This document shows positions 47,855 to 61,500 of a stretch of 64,000 bases of DNA, one piece after another. Position 1 is the first letter of the stretch, and every line of letters begins with the position of its first letter. The translations under genes were made by a program, and so were the position numbers. Source of the stretch: Aptenodytes patagonicus (lineage: Eukaryota > Chordata > Aves > Sphenisciformes > Spheniscidae); contig NC_134961.1 in the NCBI RefSeq assembly GCF_965638725.1, forward strand, positions 3,658,001 to 3,722,000, in the 5' to 3' direction. The notes beneath the pieces are model-generated. The model saw nothing but the letters and a program-made list of their open reading frames with translations, did no database searches and was not told where the DNA came from.

Positions 47855-47877
47855 GGGGGGGGGGGGGGGGGGGGGGG
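47855..47877. repeat. Run of 23 G
   Basis: Uninterrupted G homopolymer on the plus strand. The exact length is liable to sequencing or assembly error. Confidence 0.95.
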
Positions 47878-48479
47878 AAGTCTGAAAAAGTCCTGGGTAT
47901 TACCAGGAGGGATATGGATGACAGGACAAGAAGCTCCAGAAAACCTTGGTGAATCCACATCCTCGGTAGCGTATGCTGTCCCATTCTCTGCATCTTAGGA
48001 AGGACAAAGTTTTGAGCTGGAAAGGTACAAAACTACCATCCTGTATAAGGTGAGCCTAAATGGGCTGCAGTTTCTAACATCTCTAACACTGGAGGATATG
48101 AGAGGCGTGGACTGTAGAAAGAGGCGGGACTTATGTGCTCCTCCTAAACAGCATCTCTTATCACCACTACAGGATACTGGTCTAGACTTAATGGCGATAG
48201 CTCCAGCCCCGTAGGACGCTTTGTATGTTCTTAGGACATGTGGTAGCAAGAAGAATGGAATGGAAATGTGATTATGTTTTCATTACTTGGACAGCCTCTG
48301 TCTTGTAGACCATTCTGCTGAAATCAGTTTCTTTGTGTCACAGTTAAACCTCTTTTCCACTGAAACAGTAAATACCAGTCCCAGTGGTTGAAACCCTGAA
48401 ATGATTAGGAATGCCATAATTAGATTGCAGAGGAAAACATATCTGTAAATTTTCGAGTCTTTAAACACAGTATAGCTCA

Positions 48480-51400
48480 GAAATAAAGATCAAAATTTTA
48501 TTTCCATGTTGGTAATAAAAATAATTCCATGACTTCTGTAAACCATTGCATAAACGCTATAGTGTAGAAAAGTTTTAACGTGTTAACAATTTTAAACAGT
48601 TCACTGCAAGTAAATGAGTATGCATTATAAATAATATGTTTTGTATTAAGAACAATTTCATTCACAAAATCATTTCTGTCTGTACACTCAAAACATTAAT
48701 GGCTTACATAAATTAATATGAGTAAAAATTCCGTATTTATTTAGGGTCTGATGATGACCACAGTTACACAAGCATAGTGTGACAGTCATAATATTACTAC
48801 CTATATTTAATACTAGGATACTCTGAATGGCAATATAGAACAAAACAAGTATGTCTTTAATAATCTGCTATTCAAAGAAGACTAATAATAAGCCTATAAC
48901 ATGCAGCTTGGGATCTATCTGTAATTAGCATACTTCCGGTTAAATTACAGCTCCTAACTGTAAAAACCCTGAGAAATCACAATTTTAATCTATTATTCCC
49001 CAGGCTAAAATAATTGTGACAACATAACAGCATTCACATTAAAAATTATATTCTTACATAAATTAACACAGAACTTTGTCAAATACCAAAATGAATCTTG
49101 AAAATCTATTTAGTTTGCTTTTATGTATTTTGTGAATTCAGCAAATTACCGTACTGTAGTCTCGCTAAAATATAATTTTAATGTATCCAGTTTCTAGATA
49201 GCGTATATAGTACAAGGACGAATACTTACAAAGGTCAGGTTTCACTTCTGACTTCTTCCAAATAGTCCTCTCTAGTCAACTGCATATATTCCGTTATCCT
49301 CCATTTTAAAGTACTGGTGTAAAAGTACGTATTTATTTGTATTTGCAGTTGACTTGCTTTAGTAAGATACAGAAAACTTTGCTTGTAATTCCTCACAAAA
49401 AGAATTTTGTGAAGAACAACTGTATTATTTCCATATGATTGCTATGTATGGTTCAAGTGATTACCTAAGGATTCGTCTATAATTATAGCAAGCTGCCCAG
49501 TCTGAGAATTTCACACATAGGTATGTTTCTTTGGTATGTGTTTTTTGTTTCTCCACAAAATGGTTTGTTGATAGTTTTTAAATGTGTCTGTAACTCAGCA
49601 CCAAAGAAACCTACAGGGAACGCCTGCAAAATTTTCAGTACTGATACTACTATAGGACACACATCTTATTTTTTCAAGATTCATCACTGTAAAACACAAA
49701 ACATACAACTTTAAAAAGCAACAGACTAAACATATTAGTTAATTTCCTCTAAAAATGCAGCACATATAAACTATGAATGTCAATCTGATGATTCACACTG
49801 CAAGTGCTGTTTATGTTCCTTTTTTGTTGGTGTCATGAGATTAGGAAAATCGCCTGTTACTACCAAAGAAAAAGGGACCAAAAAATAGCCCTAGGACATA
49901 GGCAAATGCACTAAAATACACATGAAGAACTATAAACTTTGACAAGACAGCACAAAACCACGCTTCTGTATCTCGTGGGTAACAAATGTCACATAGCTGC
50001 ATATGGCCTAAGCTGGTTTCTTCTAAAATACCAAAGCAAAAATTTTCACTAAGATATTTCTAAACATTTTTGTGAGCACAATGGTTGCAGAATGCTGTTC
50101 CACACTAAATGAATATAGTAAACCGGTGTCCAAAATAACTTCTTGTTTGAAAAATATGTAGCGTAATTTCAAACTATAATTAACACATTATTCTTTGATT
50201 TACTCACTGTTTAAAAAAAAAACAACCCAACAACCCTTACATAACTAAGTTTGCTTTAGTCCAAAATACTGTTAAGGTTCAAAAATCAGTCTTTGTCATA
50301 GACTGCACAGATGTAAAAAATACATTTATACCTACAGCCAAACTTGGTGATCCGAGTTCCTTTTTTAAAAAGTCTAAAGCTGGCTACACCTTTAAAACGG
50401 CAGTACCTTATTTTAGGACAGAAAAGTGTGTTTGAAAATGCAAATACAGTCCAATTTTATACTTTTCTCGGTACAAACGTTTTAGAGAAACTGTGTTAAA
50501 GTCAACAAAATCACATTATTAAGCCCAACTTTGGTCTTTAAAGTGATCTTCAGACAAAATTTTGAAACAGAGGCAAGTAGAAATGTACTTAATATTTTAT
50601 CCTACTTCTCCCTTCCCAAAAGGTCTCCAACATTCCTGCAGATCGATGTGTCTTAGGAAAGCAGCGACAAGTCTGTACGTTTAGTTCTTACAGAAAATGT
50701 GTAATGATTTTTTGCTAACTCAAGCCTTTGTACAAAGAACGCTAAAACCCAAAGGAGATAGTGATTTCAGTACTATTGGCTTGGGCCCTTTATTTAATGC
50801 TGACACAGTTCTAAAAGCTCTATTTCGACAATAAGAATTTTAGTATACATCTTTTTTTTTGTTTTAGCATGACTGAAATTTAAATAGATTAACTCTTTGC
50901 TGCCTGTGTGAACTCACTTTTTGTACTCAATACAGTAATACGGAGATACAAATCATGTAACACAGTAGTAGGTCATTTCAATCTAAGTTGTACTAGTGTC
51001 ACACCTGAATTTAACAGAAAAAGGAGTAACGCAGGCAATTATTCCATGTAAGAAAAGTAAAAATATACAGTATTAACATGCAGTAATTAACTTCTGTTGA
51101 ATTGCATGTTCCCACCTACCAGGATGAAGTAAGGATATTACCACCTTTTAAAAGAATCACTGTGTCAAAGTGCCACTGCCTGATTACATACTTAAATAAT
51201 TTTGTAGTTCCTTTCAAACATGCATTACTTCATTACTGAAAAAAGTGTATTTTAAAATATTTATAAAAGCAAGAGATGTATTCTAGTTATTGTGAAATTG
51301 TTCAATACAAAATTAAGCAATAGAAATTATTTGCAAAATTCTTCTTTTATGTTTTCTGCCATTTTATAGGATATTGGGCATAGGCACTTGGTAATATTAT

Positions 51401-52355
51401 ATATATATCATATCTGCTCCCAATGAGTACCACACAGGTTAGGAGATGTACAAAAACTTTAAGACTACAAACATCCAAACTGAGGGAAATATGCAAATGC
51501 ACAGTTGTTTACTAAAACTGATCTGTTTCACAAAATTAAAAACATGTCTTTGAATATGAAAGCATACGTGCCTCACTGTTTTTGTCTCCGCTGGTACATT
51601 TATAAATACTACAGTATGCAGTTAACTTATAAATTGTAAAAAAAACTAGGTAAGTTGTCATTTCTATTTAATCATATTGTCATCTAACAGTAAAACCATG
51701 TGAAATATTTTAAATTCACAGTACACATAACTCATTATTGCATATTAAAAAATAAACATAAGACCTAGAAAGCAGCTTGAAGCAATTTACAACAGATCTT
51801 CTAACAAAACACAATAATTAAAAAGTGCTTTTATATTAATCAGAGTTTTTCAAACATCCAAGTAAACATAGTGTTAGACCGATTCCAAAATACTGGCTCT
51901 GGCATTCCACACACAACAGACATGGCAAAGGGACCATTTGTACTGTTGAGTGTGTAGTTACTGTACCTATGTATCCATCTTCTGTTAATGAAAATAACAG
52001 GTATAAACACTTCATTCAGGCATTATGGTAACATTTATACAAAGTGATTACAGTGCAAATGAACCTAAGTAGCTTGTGCACTAGGAGTGCAAGTGGAAGT
52101 CAGAAAAGGCTGTGATGGGATTGGAGGGTAATGAAAGAACCTCAAGACTATAGAACCTCATCAAATGACTGAAGTTGATAGGTAAAGGTGAGCAAGCCTT
52201 ATTCTCTATCTTAAAGCAACTAAGTTTCGCACATCAAAATGGAAATCAGTCTAGCACTATTAAATGAATTAATTATGAGTGATACAATTCTTATACAAAA
52301 TACAAAACAAAAATTATTTAATTCATAAACATGATATGAGTATTATGCCTGTATG
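48480..52355 (-). other. UNKL: Probable 3'UTR of the UNK/UNKL gene
   Basis: AT-rich sequence following the TAG stop at 52356, with no splice-supported exon, recognised transposon or convincing frame. The minus strand has several AATAAA candidates, including 48736-48741 and 48497-48502; the last fits the end of the AT-rich tract. A 3.9-kb 3'UTR is an inference from composition; the true end could be nearer or further. Confidence 0.5.
48497..48502 (-). terminator. Candidate poly(A) signal of UNK/UNKL
   Basis: AATAAA on the minus strand near the end of the AT-rich tract. One of several candidates in the 3' region. Confidence 0.35.
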
Positions 52356-52511
52356 CTACCACAGATTTTTTTTTTTCTTGCAGCAGGGACATTCTTCTTG
52401 TGCAGCTGCACAGTGATCACAAAGTACATAATGTTGACATGGATTCAGGATAATACTACCATCACCTTCCTGACATACGATACACTTCTTTGACTGAAGC
52501 TGAAAAATCAC
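52356..52511 (-). CDS. UNKL: UNK/UNKL terminal coding exon (C3HC4 RING)
   Basis: 156 nt, 51 codons plus TAG. Metal ligands by position in the exon are C10, C13, C25, H27, C31, C34, C41 and C44, a C3HC4 RING with the usual C-P-x-C end. The motif ends CPCC, so C43 is an extra cysteine. The tail KKKKNLW is encoded across an 11-A run. A RING of this family would recruit an E2 enzyme; activity cannot be judged from sequence alone. Confidence 0.95.
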   Translation of the reverse strand: MIFQLQSKKCIVCQEGDGSIILNPCQHYVLCDHCAAAQEECPCCKKKKNLW

Positions 52512-55500
52512 CTGTAAAAAGATTATTGCACTCAGTAAAAACGATTCCAAAGTATACAGTTGCATTCTAGCAGCTTTACGCTTAGCTGTCCCGAATAAAC
52601 TTCTAATTTAACAACACAAAGGACAATGTTTTTGTATGACAGATAGCTGAATTGAGGGGTTGTAAGATCAGAGCATGCACAACCTTTAAAGTAGCAGCTA
52701 GAGGAGTATAGGTGCTTTTAGAAAGGAAAATATCTAGAATTGAACCTCTGGACTGAAGTTTTCCTGCATAATTGGGATGAGTGATGCAAACAAGCAAAAA
52801 CAAAAAAAGAGGAAATAAGCCTTTTTCGTTGTCATATACTCCCTCATTTTGCCATTTCAAACCACTGTTACATTTTCTCATGCCATGGGAGATGTTCGCA
52901 TTAGGACAAAATGGAAGCATCCCAAATGTGCGATAGAATAAAGCTACTGATAGAGACTTTGGGGAGGATGTTACAACTTTAAATAAATGTCTCCATGTGA
53001 TAAGCCACATCAACCCTATTAAGGAACAAGAACTGAAAAGCATCTAAAAGCCATGTTAATTTTTGAAGAGCAAGACATGGTTCGGGCTAAGAACCCAGAA
53101 TGCTATGTATGGCACTGCCTAAGACAGCAGCTTTCTCCTGGAAGGAAGAGGTAGGTGAGAAGAGGCCACAGTGGTAAAGGAAATCTGAGAAACTGAGGAG
53201 CTGGAAAAGGTGGTAATGGTTCTGATCACTCCAGCCTGGCCGAGATTACTTCCATTCCAGGTTGTAATGACTTTTTTGGTAAGAGATCCCAAGACTCTTT
53301 TGCTCCTTTTTAAAATCCCTTAGGAGAAAAACAATAGTGGTCCCTAATGCAATCCAGAATCCCATAAATGTACTCGATAACAGGAGCCTGGTAACTAGCA
53401 AGTCTTGTCCTCGTCCACCTGCTTTATTGACAAAGACTTAAATTATATTTTAAACTCTTCTAAAGAGAGCCTAGCTTTTTTTTCAAGGCTGTAGTTCATA
53501 CTGATACAGATGGCACTGGACAGGAGGTGCACTGAGACAGAGAAGACACTGCTGAACTCAAATAGGTACTAGAATATGGCAGACTGTCCCAGTAGTGAAA
53601 AAAAATCTTTTTGTCTAGACAGTCCCATCACAGTCAAAACAAAACAGCAAGAATTGATGTCATATGTGGTGTCACTGCCCTTTGAGATTGCAGGGGAGAA
53701 AGCAATGTGAAACCAAGTTGTGCCCAGCAAGGTTTGAAGTATGGTGCCTGGAGCAGTGCATGGTCATTATTATCTTCCTTGATGTGCTCAGAGGAGTGGC
53801 ACCTGACATTCCCAGCTTTGAGAGCCCTGAGAAATGCCCTCAATCTGGCAGTGAAAGAGCATCCTAAATTTTGGCAGAAACTGAGTCTGGATTTGAAAGA
53901 AGGTGAAATACAGCAATATGCCACTAAGGTGATTAAGAGACTGAAGCATCTGATATACGAGGAGAGGCTGAAAGAGCTGGGATTGTTTAGCCTTGAAAAG
54001 AGATGGCATCTTACTGGTGTGTATAAATACCTGATGGGAGGGAGTAAAAGAGATATGGACAGACTCTTCTCAGTGATATCCAGTGAAAGAAGAGGGAACA
54101 GGCACAAACTAAAATACAGAAAATTCCACATAGACATAAGAAAAAACTTTTCTTACTGTGAGTGTGGTCAAACACTGGAAAAGGTTGCCCACAGAGGTGG
54201 TAGATTCTCCATCCTTGGAGATACTCAAAACGCTACCGGGCAAGGCCCTGAGCAACCTGCTCGAGTTGACCCTGCTTTGAGCAGGGAGTTGGACTGGATG
54301 ATCTCCAGAGGTCCCTTCTAATGTCAGTGATTCTATGCTCCAAGTCTGTACTGGCCTGTCTGACTACACAAACTCCTAGCAGGGAACCTCACCACCTACC
54401 TTCTAAACAAGTGAAAACATGTAACTATTTTCATTTATTTAGCACAACTATTTTTATTTATTTAGGTAGTGCCCAAAACATTGAGGGTACAAGTTGGCAT
54501 TAAATCTTCTTTTAATCACCGCAAGAATTCTTGTGAATCACTTGTAATTTGTTCTGATAGCTGATCGAAAACTTAGAAGAATCCATTAGGTTGAGAAATC
54601 TGAACCATCCTCTATTCCAGAAAAATAGACTTAACACGGAGAGCAATGTCGCTCCTTGAAATGAAACCTGGCATAAATATGTCATTAAAGGTTACTGAGC
54701 TGCCAGTTTCAGTTAATCAAAAATAGTTATGCAGATGAAGAAACTCACCTCATCTATTGTTTCTAAATCTAAGTGCAGCCGATTTTGTAAGGAACGAAGT
54801 TTTGGCAAGGATATCTTTTCTATATCTCCATAGTTTTTCATATAAGGTAATGTAGTAGATAGACAAGCAGCTAATTGCACCTTCAGCTTTTTTAATTTAT
54901 GTTCCACTTCCTCCTTCTTCTGAAGAGCGAGTTGTTTGTCTGCATCTGCGATGTTAGCACGTTCTTTTGCTTCTTGAGCCTCTTTCTGCCATGCATCACA
55001 TGCCTAGGAGAAAGAGATTTCCAGAATATAAAAAATAAATTTTTTAAATTAACAACAGAAGAGCAAATTCAAAAGCCTTCAAAGATGCAGGTAATCTCTA
55101 ATTTTAGACATAACAATGCATTTATTGTCAATTTAACACTTCTCCCTACTTATCCTACCTTCTAGTTAACAACTCTTCTTGTTTTGTCTTAATGTAATTT
55201 TTAGGTATGTCACTGTTACTTGTCTGTAAACAGCTAGAAGTCTTTTTGGAGCTCTATAAATGGAACACATTGGAAATGTTAAATTCATAATTTAATGTCA
55301 AGAGACATCAAAACCTATCAAAATTTAGTACAGCTACTTAGCTACTCCTTGTCACAGAGAGAACGACATGAGGAGAAGAAAAGAACTACAGAAAATGCAC
55401 TAGAATGGCAGTTATCAACAACCTCAGTTTGACTGCTGAGATGGCTAGATACTGTCCAGGTACACTACACAACCACAGCTGCTGGCAAGCCTCTACTTTT

Positions 55501-58500
55501 TATGCGTGCTTATCATCTGAAAGAGGTACAGGAGGGAATGTATGTCTTTAGTTACTTAAACATCAAGATACATTGCTGTTCAACCCTATCCTGAATATGT
55601 GTAAGTGTCCCTGTCTAGACAGGCAGATCAACTTCCAGAAAATAAATTGCCCTTTAAAAAGCTCAGTTTTCTTTATGCCACTAGCTCATTTTGAGGATGG
55701 AAAAAACATTCCTTTGACAGATTGTAATAAAACTCTGGGTCCAAGGATAAGAAGGTATGTAAAAAGGAAAAGCACTAGAGGCTGCTTGTTTGTTACAAAA
55801 AAAAAAAAAAAAATTAGTATTACCATAAATTAGCATACCTGTTTTACTTGTTGCCAAGATTCTTCCCATTGTTTTAGTTTTCTCTTGGCATCATCAAGTT
55901 CCTGTCTAACTCGATTTAGTTCATTCCCACTGGTGTTTGAACTTATTGAGGGGGTAGTGCCACTGCTTAGTACTGGGGATGGACTAGGAGAGAAACTCCC
56001 TGTTACAAAGTCCCAGATGCTCCCCGTAACACCATTTAAACCTGTAAAACAAAGGCAGAAAAAATCATCATTCTGCACACACTGCTGCAAAATGTTTCAC
56101 ATGCAGAACAAAACAGATGTGCCACATACGCAAAAATTATACTTTTATCTGCAAGACTCAAAACATTATTTCACTACCTTCAGAAATGTGACAGTCTGGA
56201 AAATGTTTACATTATTTAGAACAATTCAGGAGACTTACCATATTTTTTTTTCTTGCCGCTTTTAATAAAAGACAGTACAGTCCATAAAAGGAGAAGGAAG
56301 AGTGGGAATTCATTTATGTACAAAAAGCTTTGTTCCTAGCAGCTCATACATCGTTTTAATTCTTCCTCTTTCTCTGTTTTATATTTTCCTTTAGCAAAAT
56401 GCTGCAGCTACAATGCATTCCTGGTGCCTGTATGCCAACTGCTCTATTTTACCCCTTTCAAACGCCTCTGTAAATATCTCCTTTTCCAAGAATTCTTTTT
56501 TTCCCTTCACTAGGAACGGAAGTTCACTCCTTGAACTTTCTCCCACATACAACTCCATTATCAGTAGTGTTATCAATAGCTAGGCTTTGTTGTCCAGATT
56601 AAGTCGTAAGAAATGTGCAAAGCCTTGAACTGAACATTTCTTACCTGCCATTGAGTTCCCTCTTACAATTCACAAAGTGCAGCCTTCAACTTACTTACCT
56701 AAAGAGTTGTGAGAAGAGGCTGAGGTGCCTAACATACTATGTTCTGTCTTCAAAGGCTGAAGCTGCTGGTGGTGAGGAGCCGTAGTGGATGAAAGAAAAG
56801 ACTGAGACAGCGATTGTGAAAGAGAACTGAGTGGAGAGGTTGAAAGGGATGATGAAGAATGTAAAGATGAGGAACGAACAAGAGAACCTGGAATATTGAC
56901 AGGTGCTGAACTTCCCAGTAATCTTTGACCTATGTATGCATTAGGGGGTAAAAAAAAAAAAAAAGTATTAGTTCCAAAGCAGTACACCACTCTCTGTAAG
57001 TATTTTTCTGAAAAATGTATCAAATGTAAATTAAATTATATATTCAAATACCTTCCATTAAAAAAGAAATCTTTATTTATCTCCTATTGCAAAAATGTTT
57101 TTTAAATTGAACACTTGGAAGTAGTTTTCCAAGTGCCAAGAAAACAGAATTTGTAGCTTTACAAAGCAGTGGCCTCATCTGCAGCTACAAACAGAGAGAG
57201 AAACACTTTTCATATCAAGTTATTTGACTTACTCATTTTTACAGCCAACAACTAACACAAGTGGAGAAACTGACTGAAACTTAAAGGATTAAGAAAAATT
57301 TGGTTTTTATTTTTATTTTAATATATAAACTAGAGTTGAGCAAGTGAGACTACATACCTTGAAAATCAAGGTATGATTGACATAGCTCAATTTCTTTCCT
57401 CTACATACTTTTGCTTTTGTTCAGTAGATTTTAAACATCAAATATACTTAACTCTCTATAAAAACTGTGTTTGAAACAAAGTAAAAATTAATAATTCAGT
57501 CAAACAAATTCATTGTTCATAATTTCCCAAAATAATGATGATGATAAAAAATAGGTATTAAAAAAAGGATGTTCAATCATGCAATTACTTAAATAGACAT
57601 GCACAGATGCAGTGCATTTTCCTGGTCAGGAAACAGTTCAGTATTTACTGTGAAGATTTTATTCATCAATATGTTTGAATAGCAACTAAAAATGACATCA
57701 CATTTTCTTCAGAAAAATATAGCAGTCAAGTGATTATACTTAAAGCAAGGGTCATGATTCTAGTTTTCTGGTTTTGCTTAAAACAGGTGAATTCACGTCA
57801 TCAGAGAAAACATCATTCCTTTTAGAAGTATTTCAAAACAAAAAGACGGGGATGCTCATTATAAGCTGCATTGCCACAATGTCTTCAAAAAAATGTATCT
57901 TGAAATACTCAGCAAATGTTACCAAGGTCAGCCTCATGACCAACTACATGAGGAGGATACAGGACAGACATATAACCACAGACGTACATAATATACCAGA
58001 CAATAAATGTACACCGCTCTTCGCAAGAGGAGTAACAAAGCAACAAAGTAAAGGGAGTTTAGTTAAAAAATCTGGCCAAGTAAGAATTGTCTTAAAAATT
58101 AAGAGCCAAAGTAAAGCCCCCAGACAAACACTGTATGAAATGGTAGCAGAACCACCATCTCTTTTCTGGTTCTTAAAGTAGTCTTCAAATCCAGTTGAAT
58201 TTTGACAAATACAGTCTTGCCTGCGTGTCTTGAGTTTAAGGGAGAGGACCCACGCTGGAGTAGGGACAAGTGTGAGGAGGAAGGAGCGGCAAAGAGGAAC
58301 TGTTATGAACTGACTGCTACCCCCCATTCCCCATTCCCCTGCACTGCTTGGGATGGGAAGGGAGAGGTAGAAGAGCTGGGAATGAAGTTGAGCCTGGGGA
58401 AAAGGTGGTGGGGGGTTATTTTAGTTTTTCTCTTTGTTTCTCACCATCCAATTCTATTTTAATTGGCAATAAATTAATTTTCCCCAAGTCAAGTCTGTTT

Positions 58501-61500
58501 TGCCCGTGACAGCAACTGGTAAGTGATCTCTCTGTCTTTATCTTGACCCACAAGCTTTTTCATCTTACTTTCTCCCCCTGTCCCGTTGAGGAGGGGTAGT
58601 TAGAGAGCAGCTGGATGGGTGTCTGGCTACCCACCAAGGTCAACCTATTACACTGCATGAACTATCCTCCACATACAAATAAAATTGGTTACAGCTTTCC
58701 TTCCTGTTCCATACTTCCTGGTACTTCCAATGAAGCATAATCATTCCTGCAGCATAGAACAAGGCAGTAAATGAAATACCACTCAAACTAACTATAGCAT
58801 CAGGAGAATTGTTGAGCGTGACATCACTAGCAGAGAAACAAATTTGAAATTGCACACATTATCAGTTTCTTTCCAGGTCTGTATGAAGGGGAATATCATG
58901 AACAATAATGGAAAACATTAGTAGATAACATATAAACTGTTCTGGTGAAGGAACAACCTGTTGGCATCATCACTGGACAGAAAATTGTAAGTCAATCAAC
59001 CAAAATAAATATAAAGCCCTAAAACCTCTGAAGATATTCCCACTAATATTATTGACGAGAATCTACATAAAACTAGATAACTACCTATTGAGACTCTAAC
59101 ATTTTGGGTCATTCTGTATGGATCCCCTAATAACCTGAAGTATAAAGGTACCACAAATACAGCCTCTATAACAAAGAACCACCTTGGGAGAAAACACAGT
59201 CAAAGTGGGAGGGGCTCCAGAGCTTGTAGCACTGTTGTCAAGATCTCAGAAATTAGTATTTGGTGTAAGAAACTTCTTAATCGGTGTGATCCAGCACTGG
59301 TTTCTTCTAGCTCTTGCTATCAATAATGAAGCCACTGCTACAATCTGCCTAGATCTACTTGATGCCAAAACATCACCACCACCAAATGTGAATTGTAAAC
59401 TGCCTCCCCAAATGCTCTACTCAGATCTGAAGACAGAAGCATGTCACCAGTCACTTTATGTGAGGCATCTTCTGCCCACCTTCAAATGAGTGAGCTGATG
59501 AAGTGAAAAAGTCTATTTCAAACCAAGTGACTTTCCTGAATTCTGTGTTTGCTCTGAAGCTTCATGTATCCACACACTACTGGGCTAATAAAATTAGGGA
59601 TCTTGCCTAGAACTGTCCCCTTTCACTGCAAAGGAAGCACTTGGAGGAGGAAAAGTTTGAAGCAGAATCTCTCTGGATATCTGTGTTATTTCTGAAAATA
59701 AGCAACTTACTGTTGCTTATAATATATGCTTTCCTAAGGAAGGCGGGGCACTTGATGTTCACTTGGGTCAAAATGGTTTTCATGCCTTACGACAGAGTCT
59801 TGAATCTGTAATACTTGGGTACTGTCCTATCCACTGCGGTCCCAATGACAGCTTACATATTCCAACAACATCAAATATATCTGTTGTGTTTTAACCCAGC
59901 AGACAGCTAAACATCACACAGCCGTTCGCTCACTCCCCGCCCCCCGCCCCGAGTGGGATGGGGGAGAGAACCGGGGAGAAAAAAGTAAAATTCATGGGTT
60001 GAGATAAAGACAGTTTAATAGGACAGAAAAGGAGGGAAAATAATAATGATAAAAGAATATACAAAATAAGTGATGCACAATGCAATTGCTCACCAACTGC
60101 CGACCGATGCCCAGCCCGTCCCCGAGCAGTGATCGCCACCCCCCGGCCAACTCCCCCCCAGTTTATATACTGAGCATGACATCATGTGATATGGAATATC
60201 CCTTTGGCCAGTTGGGGTCAGCAGTCCTGGCTGTGCCCCCTCCCAGCTTCTCGCTGGCAGGGCATGAGAAGCTGAAAAGTCCTTGACTAGTGTAAGCACT
60301 ACTTAGCAAAAACTAAAACATCAGTGTGTTATCAACAATATTCTCATACTAAATCAAAAACACAGCACTATACCAGCTACTAGGAAGAAAATTAACTCTA
60401 TCCCAGCTGAAACCCGGACATATCTGTATATTCTGTTAAATTCTGTAATATCTGTTAAAGCCAGTGCACTGAAGAGATAATAATTATCTTAAAGAAAGAA
60501 AAATTGCATAATGTATAGAGACACTAAGTGCAAGCTTTTCTTCTTCGAGCAACAGTCAGCAATAATAAACTGGGGCGCAGCTATAGTTGTTTTACCCTTT
60601 GCGTCTAGAGCCAAAGGGCAAGAAGGACATGGCAGGAACACATTTGCAATCCAAGAATACAGTTTTGTTTGCACAAGTGGAAGCTTAACACATATGCACA
60701 ACCAACTTAATAATCACTGTAGACCTCCTTCAAAGAAACGCTAGCAAAACAGATATCAGAAAATAAATGAAAGTATTATAAAAAGTCTGTTATCTTGCTC
60801 TATGCCTCTCAGAGGAATATGATAATGAAATTATAGTTCCTCAGTTTTCACTTCCTGTTTTTCTTTTTCTCTCGATTATTTTCCCTTTTCTACTTTCAGA
60901 AAGAAAAGGTGGCATTTTAATTTCTTAATGTTCTCCCCTTCATCCTTCCTCCCTGCTGTCTCTTCCCTGCACTGCTCTCCTTTGCTACATCTTCCTCTCC
61001 TCTCCTTTCCCAGAAGAGGCCAAATGGCTCAATACTTCCCAACAGACCTTCAACTAAATTCCTCCTTCCAGGCTAGATTGATAGAAAGATTAAATCCCTA
61101 ACTTGCAAGTATTAAAGTCCTAAATGTTGCTAGCTCCTTCTCCTCAAGAATTGTCCCCACTCCCCCTCTCAGCGACCACCTAACCACGGAAGTACTTTTC
61201 GGTCCCCACAGCACATACTGCCTGCTGTCAGACATTTGCAGCACTCAATATGCAGGCAGTCAAGCTCAAGCATCATGCCTTCTTGTAAATGCATGCAAGT
61301 CCTTCCATCAACTATTATGCCCATGGGCCCAAGTCATTAAGCATGTTAAAAAAAACCACCAAAAAACGTTTAATAGACTGGTCCCTTGCAAAATACAGAC
61401 AGGATGATAGCAGTGCAATCTCTTTACACCACAAAGTTAAACAGCTGGAACAAAACTGAGGACTTCAAAGTCTTTGCCGTCTGTAACTATTTTGACGAGT

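Noticed and set aside
52603-53043. A 146-residue minus-strand frame in the last UNK/UNKL intron
   Set aside because: No similarity to the family, no splice signals that fit the phase 0 junction between the flanking exons, and AT-rich chance composition.
53707-54321. A 204-residue plus-strand frame
   Set aside because: Mostly the CR1 3' end, with a non-CR1 start that I cannot identify. No splice support.
59184-59489. A 101-residue plus-strand frame in an UNK/UNKL intron
   Set aside because: Not recognised, antisense to the host gene, no promoter, poly(A) or splice context. Kept only as a possible old transposon fragment.
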